A stretch of DNA of 64,000 nucleotides from Trichosphaerium sp. ATCC 40318 (GCA_038496445.1 JALMLS010000341.1:62001-126000); one strand, 5' to 3'; counted from the stretch's first letter, positions 34,746-45,353 are shown. The notes: generated by a model from the letters alone, not told the origin. Numbers and translations are program-made.

Positions 34746-35486
34746 TTACTCGATATTTTGATTTTGATCTGTTTGTTTTTTCAACTTGGTTGCGATAATT
34801 TTAGATGACAATAATTCAAAGGCTTCTGTCACTACAAATTCCATTATTAACATAGTAATTGTATTGATAAAATTCATACCATTTACTGAGTCTTTGGCTG
34901 ATATCTCTAAGAACTCCATCCCGTGTGCATCAGCAAAAGCCTGAAAACAGTAAGAACGGAAATGCAGAATGGCTGCTCAATATTGCCGAGTTTGTTACCT
35001 TAGCAGTATCAGTATCAATAACACGATCTGCTGTTAGATCGCATTTAGCTCCCACAAGTATTTTTTGGATATCTTCTTTTCTCGCATATCTTTCTATCTC
35101 ATTCATCAACTTGAACAAATTATCAAAAGTCTCTTGGCGTGTTATGTCATACGCTAACAGAATACCGTCATGGAAATAGGCACTACGTATTAATCTCGCT
35201 TGACATAAAAAACCATTATGATAAAGGGGTACAGTAGCGAAGCGTACCACAAATATCATAGACATATAGCCTAATCCTGTTGTCGTCTACCTTGATGTCT
35301 TTTATTTTCTAAGTCAAAAGGTAAACATCATTCTCACGTGATTTTGTTTGAGCAAAAAATTACAGGTTCTTTTTCTTCACCACTAGTGGGTATGAATGCT
35401 TCCGTAAATGTGTCATCAGCAAATCTAAGTACAATACCAGTTTTTCCAACTCTTGAATCTCCAAATGCTGTTATTGTATGTTTCAT
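34746..35486 (-). CDS. Rab-like GTPase lacking a normal G3 motif and prenylation site
   Basis: The start MKHTITAFGDSRVGKTGIVL contains the P-loop. It continues FADDTFTEAFIPTS, KIKDIKVDDNRIRLYVYDIC, ARLIRSAYFHDGILLAYDIT, FDNLFKLMNEIERYARKED, ILVGAKCDLTADRVIDTDTA, AFADAHGMEFLEISAKDSVN and EAFELLSSKIIATK. This is the Rab/Ras layout with normal G4 (AKCDL, where NKxD is usual) and G5 (ISAKD). At G3, where Rabs read WDTAGQERF, the spliced reading is YDIC-ARLIRS, without the invariant Gly and Gln. An alternative splice could restore some residues. The C-terminus is KKQTDQNQNIE, with no Cys. Four introns. Confidence 0.65.
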
Positions 35487-36300
35487 TCAAGTTTTACTAA
35501 TATTTTCTAGAAAGTGAGTTTTTAGCACTTTTAGCAGATCTAGCAAGATCTGACACTTCTGTCAAATGGTGTAGATCTATCACAATGTGAACTATTTGTG
35601 TTACAATATTGTCCTTCATTGTATGACTTAGTTACCTTACGGTAAGTGATAGCAAAATTTTCAATGTAAGTTTCAACAGACCATGGAAGATGATCGCAGT
35701 ATTTCAACTGCACACGGTACGATCAAACCACAGAGGTGTTCAATGCGCTAAAAGCGAATTAAAAAGGTATGATGTCCTACAAAGCTATCGCATTACCGCC
35801 AAACACGGTATGAATGCCTCAAACACTGTTTGCTGTATGTTTTGCTTCAAAAAATCAACGTACGTGTATAACTTACTAGCGCTACGCTAGCGCCTACCCC
35901 ACGCTAAGAAGCGCTACGGTAGCATACAAGCAGCAATGAAGGTGTAACAACGTCAAAACCGCCCAAAACACCACCAGCGTTGCTGTAGGCTTTGTAAACG
36001 CCGCTAGGCGTCAAATATGTAAATAAAAAAGTTTGCTCTGGGGTTTGTTAAATCACGTGGGTTTGAAACGGTTGGATTCACTGGACAGGCGTGAGGGTAG
36101 ATCACATTTAAAAAAATAACAATTTGCAAGATCTGTCAGAAGTGTCAAATCCGTCAGATCTGACAGATCGGGCAGGAACTGGATTTTTTTTGCTAAAAGT
36201 CAGTCTGTCTCAAAACTTGAATGAAACAGACAATACGTGGAATAAATAGTCGCTTTGGTTAACAAGAAGTGTCAGTAACTAGAAATATACATAAATTGAG
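35487..36300. repeat. Inverted duplication flanking the Rab-like gene
   Basis: The sequence just upstream of the Rab-like gene (minus strand, ending AAACTTGAATGAAACATACAATA) recurs on the plus strand at 36211-36245 as AAACTTGAATGAAACAGACAATA. Both are preceded at similar distance by GCTAAAAGT and by runs of AGATCTGtCAGAAGTGTCA-type words (35545-35570; 36128-36170). The plus-strand copy runs into a stop after 13 codons. The arms face away from each other around about 600 nt containing a GCGCTACG/CGCTAGCG-rich segment (35878-36010). Confidence 0.5.
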
Positions 36301-36478
36301 TGTCTTACTAGTCTTTTGGAGCCTCTTTGATAACCTTCGCAGGTTTCAGTGGTGCTATGTGCGCCGTTAGTTAATCAAAGCGATACAACCTATCACTACA
36401 AAAAGAACAATCGAAGGCTAGAGAAAATCAGTTTTAAATACCTGGAGTTTCAGCTGTGGGTTTCACTTTCGGACCCAC

Positions 36479-36721
36479 GTTTTTTCCGAATTTTTCGAAA
36501 GAAAAAATTCGAAAAAATAGAATTCGATACAAAAACAGAATGTCTATACCCACCAATGGATCACTATATGTGAGCGAAGGTCGGGTTCTAGTTCCGAGAA
36601 CAGCGAGGACCCGACCGTAAGTGAACCAGGCGCTTTCTAGTTTAGTGGACTGCCCTAGCTATGCATCTTTCTATGAATTCTATTTTTTCGAATTTTTGTT
36701 TTCGGAAAATTCGGAAAAAAC
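36479..36721. repeat. Foldback element with 48-nt inverted arms
   Basis: The left arm at 36479-36527 and the right arm at 36674-36721 are almost perfect reverse complements (shared words GTTTTTTCCGAATTTT and AATTCGAAAAAATAGAATTC). Between the arms lies a smaller palindrome, GGTCGGGTtct...agGACCCGACC, at 36571-36620. Total length is about 243 nt, with no ORF of note. This is the geometry of a foldback or MITE-type element; no target-site duplication was confirmed. Confidence 0.65.
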
Positions 36722-37176
36722 TATGGCCCCTTCACTTTTTTACTGCTTTTATGGCCCATATCACTGTTAATTTTAGGCAACGTTGTAAGGGTATGTGAAG
36801 GTAGTGCACAATTAAATCATGCATTTTTGTTAACGGTTTGCTTAATGTGTTTGTTGACACGTGACAGAAGCCATCGGGGTTAATAACAAGAATACCTCGT
36901 AGAAAACACTTCAAACCACTATAGCAACAATATTGAAGGCTTTTCATAAACAAGGTCGGGTTGGAGGTCAAATATTACCTTTTTTTGTTCTTCAAGTTTG
37001 TCAACTTGAATGACCAGATCGACAATACATTAAACAAAACCTAAACCCTTTATTACACAAATCCCTAATCTTGGGTTTCTCTAGCTGTTATCTGAGGTAC
37101 ACCAAGCTTCAGTGTGTTTAGCAAATTGTACATGTCAATCACACCTCCATATCTTGATTTGCCCATTACTATACCA
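36722..37176. other. Intergenic
   Basis: 455 nt upstream of the stop of the WYxNGQ-repeat gene. It includes an AACCTAAACCC-like stretch at 37037-37050, too short to be telomeric. No gene seen. Confidence 0.4.
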
Positions 37177-38244
37177 TTATTTGGCTTCACTGTGCTGCTT
37201 ATCACCAACATATAATGTTTGTAATTCTAGTTGGCCATTTGCATACCATTGTTTGTGCTCACCATTTAAGCAACCATTAGTATATGTACATTCAAAATGA
37301 GGTGTTCCATCGTTATACCATTGCTTATACTCGCCATTTTTTTTGTCATTAGCATAAGTAGTTTGAAGCTTAAGCTGACCATTATCATGCCACTCTCTGT
37401 AATTCCCATGCTTTTTACCATCAATGACCGTATATTGTGAACTTGGTTGTCCTCTGTACCAACTTTTATGCTCGCCATTCTCCTTGCCTTTTACATACGT
37501 GGTTTGACACATCAGTCGTCCTTTGTTATCCCACACACACATTACACCATTCATCTCACCATCAACCCAAATATGCTGTGACTCAAGTTGCCCATTTTTA
37601 TACCACTCTTTGTGCAAACCGTTTGCCTTACCAACAATGAACATACCTTGCCTCTTGACTTGTCCAGTTTTGTACCATTCTTTGTACTCACCATTTTTTT
37701 TCCCTGAAACATACATACCTTGTGACTTGAGTTGACCATTATCGTACCAATCCTGGTACTCACCATTCCTTTTATCATCAACAAATGTAGCTTGTACAAA
37801 AAGTTTACCATTTTCATGCCACCTCTTTAATTCACCATGACGCAAACCTTCAACATACAGAGCCTTCCACTCAATTTGACCACCTTCATACCAATCTTTT
37901 TCCTCGCCATGCTTCTTATCATCAGCATAGAATGCTTGTGTCTTGAGTGATCCACTCTCATACCACATTTTCATTTCTCCATGCTGTTTTCCATCACACA
38001 TCATAATTGTCATGTATAAACGGCCATTCCAATACCAATACAGCCATTTTCCTTTTTGTTCTAGCTTGTCATTGTAATGTGTGTTAATTGCAGCCACTTT
38101 TGAGAGCACATGGTACTTTGAAAACGTTTCTCTGTTAAAAGTACACAAATAGCATTGAATATCATTTGGGAGTCCCAATAGAGTACAATGAGAGTTATTA
38201 GAGAGAAAACCCTTGTCATTGTTTGCCCACGCTCGCTTTTGCAT
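37177..38244 (-). CDS. Tandem WYxNGQ-repeat (YwqK/MORN-like) protein with F-box-like head
   Basis: A single uninterrupted ORF of 355 residues from MQKRAWANNDKGF. The head LLGLPNDIQCYLCTFNRETF resembles an F-box or the LPxE start of giant-virus repeat proteins. The rest is roughly twelve repeats of about 23 residues with WYxNGQLxxQxxYVxGKxNGE cores, each predicted to form a beta-hairpin as in MORN and YwqK proteins. It ends DKQHSEAK. Lack of introns stands out in this intron-rich window, and the architecture is common in amoeba-infecting large DNA viruses and bacteria. Lateral transfer is therefore plausible (inference). A broken paralogue is at 98-1587. Confidence 0.85.
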   Translation of the reverse strand: MQKRAWANNDKGFLSNNSHCTLLGLPNDIQCYLCTFNRETFSKYHVLSKVAAINTHYNDKLEQKGKWLYWYWNGRLYMTIMMCDGKQHGEMKMWYESGSLKTQAFYADDKKHGEEKDWYEGGQIEWKALYVEGLRHGELKRWHENGKLFVQATFVDDKRNGEYQDWYDNGQLKSQGMYVSGKKNGEYKEWYKTGQVKRQGMFIVGKANGLHKEWYKNGQLESQHIWVDGEMNGVMCVWDNKGRLMCQTTYVKGKENGEHKSWYRGQPSSQYTVIDGKKHGNYREWHDNGQLKLQTTYANDKKNGEYKQWYNDGTPHFECTYTNGCLNGEHKQWYANGQLELQTLYVGDKQHSEAK

Positions 38245-38768
38245 TGTAATGATCACAAATGTCTTTAAAATAAGTTAATAACATCTTTTTCAGGCATAAC
38301 TGCGTTTTTGTGATTGTTTAGATGAGCAAACAAGAAGGCGTACCTAGTTTCGGCAACTGTAATATTGTAGCAGTTCGAAAGAAGAAAATAAGAGAACACG
38401 TGTAAGAGAAGAACCTTTTCGAAACAGATGTTTCTAAACCAGCATTGACTTTTTGGTTACTTGGTATATTTTATCTTTGGCGCTTTTTGTTAATAAATCG
38501 GTCTTTGAGTAGCATATACAGCTACCTGGTGCGCTCTAGATACCAGTACACACAAAATAAATAGCAGTGACCAAATCTCTACAAGCCAACTTTGACTGAC
38601 CATTATTTTATTTGACAATATTTATCTCAAGTTTTTTAGTTACAGCGTCTTTTTAGTTACAATTTACGTTGTACGGCGGAATATCTTTCAGAATAAGTAT
38701 TAGGACTAGGAAATCCAATAACACTTGCAAATATCCACCACACACCCTACACATCCACAACTTACTCT
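38245..38768. other. Intergenic; possible short membrane-protein ORF with internal stop
   Basis: From an ATG at 38322 (plus) a frame reads MSKQEGVPSFGNCNIVAVRK, KKIREHV, stop TAA. After the stop the same frame continues through a hydrophobic helix, KPALTFWLLGIFYLWRFLLI, to a second stop near 38565. The shape is that of a tail-anchored protein. No intron that removes the stop and keeps frame was found. Confidence 0.3.
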
Positions 38769-41268
38769 TTAAACCTTGCCAGAAAATAGATTATTCATAG
38801 AAAGAGAGGAGAAAGCTAAACAAAAAATCCGTCAATAACGAATACACAAAAAACACCAAAAAAAAAAAAAAGAATCGTACGATCAGGACCAGATGGTTTT
38901 TGTACTGTATTACCAGGTGTTAAAGTAGCACCACCGTTAGGAGCCATTTGTTGTTGATTATATCCATTGGCGTTACCATTCTGCATTTGTTGTTGCCCAT
39001 ACATTTGTTGACCATTAAAATTTCCATTCGCTTGTCCATTGAACTGCTGGTTCTGGGCACCGTTAAATTGCTGTTGCTGGCGTTGCTGTTGTTGATTGTA
39101 AAATTGTTGCCCTCCTTGTGCTCCAAATTGTTGTTGCTGTCCTCCAAACTGTTGAAAGCCTACAACATAACTTTAACACAAGAGAGTTATAATTAAATCG
39201 GAAAGAGAAAGACCGCATGTATCTATTTCGTACCTTGCTGTCGTTGCTGTCCGTTAAAGTTTTGTCCATTATTCTGCTGTACAAACTGATTCCCAGCGAA
39301 ACCTTGATTACCTTGAGCTTGCATATTCACATTTCTAGAAACATTTGGATTTTGCCCAAATTGATTTGCGCCAGCGAACTGCTGTTGGTTCTGCATTTGC
39401 GCATTCATAGCAGGCGTAGAATTTGCATGTCTAAACTGCTGTTGATTACCTGCAAATCCTTGATTCATCTGTGGCTGTGGCATTGAATTCTGTCTCTGCA
39501 TGTTCGTCCCTTGCTGTCCGAACTGGTTTGAAAATCCTTGAGTATTCTGACTTTGAACTCCTCCAAACATTTGGTTCTGGTTTTGCGTGAACCCTTGGTT
39601 TTGCTGCATACCATTTGGATTACCACGGGCCATATTCTGGTTACCGTTCTGCATACCAAATTGGCTATTAATGAAACCTTGATTTTGGTTAGCGACAGGT
39701 TGTCCACCAAATCCTTGGTTATTTTGTTGCATGCCATTCGCTCGAGGAGAGACCATGGACATGTTTACGTTACTACTACTATTCTGACTACCAAACTGTT
39801 GGTTACCTGCAAATCCTTGATTCTGCATAGGCATGCCACCACCATTTTGAGTTGGAAGACCCATACTACCATTTGAACTATGTAATCCAACGCTTGTGTT
39901 CGATCCTTGTCTTTGTATACCGGTGTTAGCGTTTACATTCTGTGTACTACCTCCAAACTGTGCAAACTGATTTTGGGCTTGTGGCGTTGCTGTCTGTTGA
40001 GAAAACGCGCCAAAACCAGAAGCTTGATTTGGTTGCATTGTTGATGCTGTTGTGACTTGGTTTTGTTGTGGTGTCATCGCTGGAGTGCCGCTCGCTGGCA
40101 ACAATGTGTTACCAGACTTGCTAAACACATCTAGAGGATTTGTGCTAGGTTTCAGAGGGGATTGTGCGACTGCAGGTCCGCCAAACGCACCAAATAGGGC
40201 TGCTTGTGAATTTCCCTGCTGTGGCTGAGCTGGAGTTTGTCCAAATTGTCCAAAAGCTTGTTGTTGCGCTCCATTTGTCTGAGGTGTAGCAGCAGGAGCC
40301 CGCATATCAAAGCCATCAAGAAGAGAAGGCGTTGCTGCAGGTGCTGCTTGTGCTGCTGCTGGTGGTTGATTGAATGCAGCAAACCCACCTTGGCCTGGTG
40401 CAGCACCGAAAGGATCCCAACCGCCTAAAACAACGTCAGCTAAAGAACTTGAATTTTTTTCAAATAAAAACAAACTATTTTCTTGCCTTGTTGTTGTTGT
40501 GCGGCTGCTGGAGCTGTAACTGGAGCACCAAAAGGGTCTCCAAATGTGTTTGACGCTTGAATCGCTGTTGGAGCGGCTGTAGATGACCTAGCTTTCTACA
40601 ATGAGTTAGTACAAAAAAAAGAAAAAATATTTTTTCCGGTTTTTGATTTTTTTTTCTGAAATTGATGTAAAAAAAAAACGACGTTGCATTTAATTAATAG
40701 TGGCGAACATACATCGACGAGCTGTATTTCGGGGATATTGTTACCAAGGAGATTTGAAAGCGGCTCAGGAGTTGGAGTCTAGTGGCCACAAATAAGAAGA
40801 TTTGGTTTTGGGTGCGTTTACTGTTTTTATAATAAAAAGCTAAGAGGTATATCGGTAGATAGGTGCATAAGCCATTCCGGCTTTTACGTCACTTGGCGTG
40901 CCTTTATCTTTTTGCTTTTTCTCTTTTTCTTTGTTCGTTTCTTTTTTTTTTTAACTGTGGCTACCCACTGCTTTTCTACGTATGTTTTCAGTATGAACTC
41001 TTTAATTTTAGCTCTGTCATCGGGTCCTGGCTTTGGAAAAGACTGTGGTGTCCAACTAGCCCTCCATTTAGCTATGGCAACCTAATAAAACGGTTACAAG
41101 GCGACTACGACGCAAATAAGTCACCTCATTGCCACCTTCACAAATAGCATCAACCTCGGCGTCAGTGAATGTTGTGTGATGTATAGATTTGACGCGAATG
41201 GAGCTAGTTGGAGCGTATGGAATTTCGCGCCTTTGAGTGTCAGAATAAGCAGTTAATGGCGTTGTCAT
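38769..41268 (-). CDS. ArfGAP-like protein with Gln/Asn/Gly-rich FG/DPF tail
   Basis: The N-terminus reads SIRVKSIHHTTFTDAEVDAI, CEGGNEVAIAKWRASW, FPKPGPDDRAKIKEFI, KTYVEKQW. This matches the C-terminal half of ArfGAP domains of the AGFG type (SMTTFxxxEVxFxxxxGNE...VKEFLxxKYxxKxWY). The long tail carries DPFGAP, WDPFGAAPG and repeated Q/N/G-rich FG-like units. The last short exon reads DPFSSLSMNNLFSGKV. Such DPF/NPF/FG tails bind clathrin adaptors and EH domains. The start ATG at 41268 gives MTTPLTAYSDTQRREIPYAP, and no CxxC zinc finger precedes the conserved part, so the GAP site is apparently missing. About five introns. Confidence 0.6.
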
Positions 41269-41781
41269 CGTACATTACGCCACTACATAGTGTGCACAGT
41301 ACGGTGTTGAAGGTTGTACAAATATAAGTGCAACTCTGTAGGTGTGTTAGTTAAATAGATAAGCGGGTAAATAATGGTATGGGTACCCTTGCGGTGCAAT
41401 CCATACACTCTTTATTGGCTACAGGTAATTAGCAAGTGATCTATCAAAGAGGAGCAGATAGTTTCGGTTCTGCGTTAAAACGATAGCGCAAGCGATTGTA
41501 ATAACGCTGTGCTAACGGCGTATCAAACGCGTACCTGGTTCACGCAATTTGGTTCGGACCCTGTCCATATTAATTTTCTCCTTTGAGGCGAACCTACTCA
41601 TGGTGTTTTAACGCCTTGGGTGCCTAATACAATTTATGAACTTTAGTCTCAATTTTTCTACACAAAAGTGGTCATAATACAGTATACTTTTGGCAATGTG
41701 TAGCGTATAAAAAGCTTGCCAAACGAGCGGTATAAACTATAAGTTGTGTCGCAAAGTTTTTCCGCCATCAATCTTTTTTTA
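41269..41781. other. Intergenic
   Basis: 513 nt between two minus-strand genes; no coding or repeat signal recognised. Confidence 0.4.
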
Positions 41782-43277
41782 TTAATTTAGATGAGGTAGA
41801 CCATCATCTTCGTCCACTTCTGACATTTCATCATAATCTTGTTCATCTAGTTCCTCTAAATCACTCTCATCATCAAGAGAGTCATCGTCCGAGTCCAAGT
41901 TAACCTCTTGCCAAGGCTCTGCGGATTTACTCATAAATCGTGTTGAAAATCGTTTTGACAAATCCCGTATTGACGCAGTGATGGCTAAACGCCCCTCTTT
42001 CTTCTGTGGAGGAGCTAGTGCTGCTACACGATTGTTCTTTGGCGCTGGGCCATCTGGAAACTTAGGCTCTCCCAGAGCTCTAAGATCTACTTTTGGTTCA
42101 GAGACTTCAGAACTTAATTCAGAAAGCTCTAAGCCGCTATCAGACGAGTCAGAGTCAATTTCTGATAGTAATTCAGAATCATCTGACTGATTTTTTAATA
42201 CTGCTGGTTGTGTGTATTTTGTGTGTTTATCGCCGCGATGTACACGACTTTTGGTTTTCCTCATTGCAATGAAACATATGCCAAAACCTAAACGGAGAGG
42301 TTATGTAAAAGTGAATCAATTATATTGAGTGTGACTTACTGACAATGTTAAGCACAAGCAAACCAGCAAGTATTATACCAATGATTATACCAAGAGGTAG
42401 TGCGAATCCAAAATGATGGCTAGGCGCACGCTGAACTGCCTCCGCTCTAGTAGGTGGACTTTGTGTTATAGGTACACTTTGTGCACTTTGCGTTGGTGCA
42501 ACGGGAGGAGGTGAGGTTGTAGGTTGGGCACTGGAACATGAGTTAAAAATACAGGAACTAAAGAAACAATTTGCTTACGTTGGCGCTAGAGTATCTGTCA
42601 ACTTGTTGGAGCCATCACACTTTTATCTGCTTTAGTAATACACTTTTGACATCTATACGTACTCTAGTAACGGTATGGAAGGAGAAAAATGATTCTGTAG
42701 GGCAAGCGTCGAAGAAAAATGGTTCTGTTTTACCCAGAATACATTTACCAGTTGTTTCACAATACCCACAAATTTGGTTCAATGGGTTGTCTGTCAATGT
42801 AACACATTTATCGCAATCTTGTTCTGGTACTTGTACTGCACATGGGTCATCTTCTGTGACTATAAGCCATTGATCGAAATCATTATCATTACAAGGTAAC
42901 CATTTCAAAGTAAAGTCAGAAAACGCCAAGCACTCATTATTTGTATGAGTGCGTAAATGAAACGCTTCGGAGCAATTGAAACCGTTATTAGAAGCAATTG
43001 TATCATTGCAAGGTGTCTCTACGAGCTCGAAATCGTAGTCTAAAGCTGAGTGACACTGTGTTAGGTGTTCCCCATCTACTCCTGAGGAATGTACACATAA
43101 ATTGAAATTTAAGTAATTTCGCCATTGGAACCATTCATCATCAGCTGACGAGTATGCAAACGACCAATATGCGCTGTAGCTTGGTGAGAAGTACTGACTA
43201 AAAAAATAAAAAACGCATGAACTTCCTACCTTGGGTTTGTTGTCCCATCAAAGAGGAATTTCAACGCTAGAGCCTAT
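41782..43277 (-). CDS. Type I single-pass membrane protein, acidic cytosolic tail
   Basis: The ectodomain reads YFSPSYSAYWSFAYSSADDE, WFQWRNYLNFNLCVHSSGVD, CLAFSDFTLKWLPCNDNDFD and QWLIVTEDDPCAVQVPEQDC, followed by a PSI-like Cys cluster (CDKCVTLTDNPLNQICGYCE, CILGKTEPFF). The spacing of ...CL..L.W.PCNDND..QWLI resembles a ricin-B trefoil. A Thr/Pro stalk (APTQSAQSVPITQSPPT) leads to one transmembrane helix (FGFALPLGIIIGIILAGLLV). The cytosolic tail (RKTKSRVHRGDKHTKYTQPA) has runs of Ser/Asp/Glu and ends DEDDGLPHLN. No ATG or signal peptide was found. The frame is closed by TAG at about 43278, which could be a splice acceptor, so the first exon is missing from this model. Confidence 0.55.
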
Positions 43278-43637
43278 ACGTTTGTAAGTTGGCGTGTTAT
43301 TTTCGTAGACGTGTTTAGCCGCGTGAGCAACCGTTGTAGTGTTATTTGGCGCGCGTTGGAGCATTTTAACGTACGTTATCGGGGTCTACACCAAGCGCAT
43401 ATTCTTGATTACCAGCAGCTTGCAGAGTCCATAAATGGGCACTCAGTACAACTAGTGGTAGCACTAAAAACAAAAAAGCGACGGTTCTTGCCATGCACTC
43501 TTGAGTTGATTACCAAAAGTAAAGTACAATCGCAATATGAAGCCCGCGTAGGTGCTATGGCGTCTAACGAGATCGGCAGAATTAAACGGCTTAACAGTGC
43601 CTTACCAGAAATTCTGTACTTTTTTTATATACAAGCA
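43278..43637. other. Region between divergent genes, open plus-strand frame
   Basis: An uninterrupted plus-strand frame (43311-43694) runs through this segment and past the proposed La start, including MASNEIGRIKRLNSALPEIL from 43558. It may be an alternative N-terminus of the La protein or chance. It must also contain the unseen first exon or promoter of the minus-strand receptor gene. Confidence 0.35.
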
Positions 43638-45106
43638 ATGGACAAGGAGAACGTAAATATAATGAATGCGCACCAAACCAGTACGTTTGTTTGAGTGAAA
43701 TTGAGTTTGTAACTCTTATACGTTACAGATTCACCATCACACGCGAAAAAACGACAACGAGCGAGTGATACTTCGGTTGATGCAATAGAAGCAGGCCTTA
43801 AAAAATTAAAAAGCATCGATCAACCAGATACGCCAGCCACACTAGGTAGGACCATTTAGTAGCTTTGATCTAACATTCTATTACAGAGGATGAAGTAATT
43901 TTACGCGGGAGACTACAAAAACAAATAGAGTTCTACTTTAGTGATTCTAACTACTTGGCATCTACATACATGCGTTCAATCTCCGACGCAAACGAAGGCT
44001 GTACGTAAATTTTATTTAAAGTGTCATTTATTTCCAGCCTTTCAAATGATTTATTGCTATTAGGGTTCCCTATCGCAGAACTATTCAAGTTTAATCGCGT
44101 GAAAACCATTGTTAGTGCAATCGAAAGTGAGACGCCAGAAGCGTTTATATTGTCTTCAATAACAGGCTCCCAGACACTAGTCGTTTCAGAAGATAATAAA
44201 AGTATAAAACGAGTCTCAGCTATCTCACCTGATGCTCTTGAAGAGTCCAAAACCAGAAAAGTGTTCATGGTACATTCTTTGTAGCTGTCAAAATGGTCCT
44301 TACGTAACAATCTATTAGAGCGGCTTTCCAGTCTCTGACTTGAACGTTGAAACTGTAACTGACTTTTTTATGGCCCACGGCAAAGTATTGTCCGTAAGGA
44401 TCGTTAAACCAAGAAAAGAACAAAAGGTACTCTCATTGTATGATTTAATTTCTGACTTTTTTGTTTTGTAAGACTGGCTCAGCACTGATTGAATTCTCGT
44501 CCCAAACTGGAGCAAATGCTATTGTGGCTAAGAATCAATTAGTATACGCACAACGCCATGCTTTGACTATAAAACCATACCGTGACGACGCGGCCAAAAC
44601 AGAATATCGTAATAGACATGTCCGTAAACAAGCACAGCAAAAAGTACGTCGCCAAGACGCCATAGCTGAGCATGCTTCTATACACGCATATTGTGGTAGT
44701 TGTGAAACAAGACTTTGCTCTTCGGTTTCACTAAGGTAAGTGATAACCATGCTCGGTGTTATCGCCTTACTTTTGCTGTAGACTACTACCAGATAACTCT
44801 ATTATTTGTTGGCAAGTAGATCTATTAAAACCGTCAATAATTCTCAAGCCTCATCCGGATGCCGAAAAGAACCCTAAGAAAGTATATCATATCAAGTGTG
44901 CAAAATGTGCTTCTCCGCTGGGTATGGTGTCCAAGTATAAGAGTACAAGCTTGTCATGGTTTTTGAAGGGAGCTAGAATACAGTTCAAACGTAAGGAGGG
45001 ACATAAGGAGGAGCAAGACATTTCTGTAGCTGAATGGAAAGAATTCCAAAAATCAAGAAACCAAAAAAGAGTTGAGAAGCTCAATCTAAAGAGTACCAAA
45101 CAATAG
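43638..45106 (+). CDS. La protein with C-terminal RIG-I-CTD-like zinc domain
   Basis: Binder of RNA 3' ends, especially UUU-OH ends of Pol III transcripts. Chosen start MDKENVNIMNAHQT at 43638. The La motif reads RLQKQIEFYFSDSNYLASTY, MRSISDANEGWFPIAELFKF, NRVKTIVSAIES, TLVVSEDNKSIKRVS. The RRM follows: RKVFMSGFPVSDLNVETVTD, FFMAHGKVLSVRIVKPRK, TGSALIEFSSQTGA. A basic helix (YRNRHVRKQAQQKVRRQD) leads to an extra domain: AYCGSCETRLCSSVSLRLLP, then VYHIKCAKCASPLGMVSKYK and STSLSWFLKGARIQFKR. Two CxxC knuckles about 65 residues apart, followed by LG...YKS...LKG, match the RIG-I/LGP2 C-terminal domain or another beta-tent domain (Mis18, Yippee). The tail is basic. Six introns, all in frame. Confidence 0.8.
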
Positions 45107-45353
45107 GGTTCTTAAGCCACGGCGCATTGAATATGTGTTGACAATAGATAACGTACTTGTTGTTGTCAGTCGCCGTTAAATGGCAATATTCATTGTAATC
45201 ATTGTACTAATAAAAATCAGCTGTTTACGCTGAAAATATTCAACAAAAAGAGATGTTGAGAAGTCAATGCTGGTAGACTTGAACCGCAAATTCACGAAAC
45301 AAGAATATAACGGCGTTAGGTGTCATTGATTGTCATTTGTTTTAAGGTTTGGC
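45107..45353. other. Intergenic
   Basis: 247 nt; nothing recognised. Confidence 0.4.

Noticed and set aside
37030-37060. AACCTAAACCC stretch that recalls telomere repeats
   Set aside because: Only one imperfect unit, no tandem array.
37437-37817. Several open frames inside the WYxNGQ-repeat gene on both strands
   Set aside because: The 69-nt repeat keeps other frames open by periodicity.
40863-41147. Plus-strand open frame with hydrophobic stretch opposite the ArfGAP-like gene
   Set aside because: It covers an intron T-tract and the antisense of the conserved KWRASW exon.
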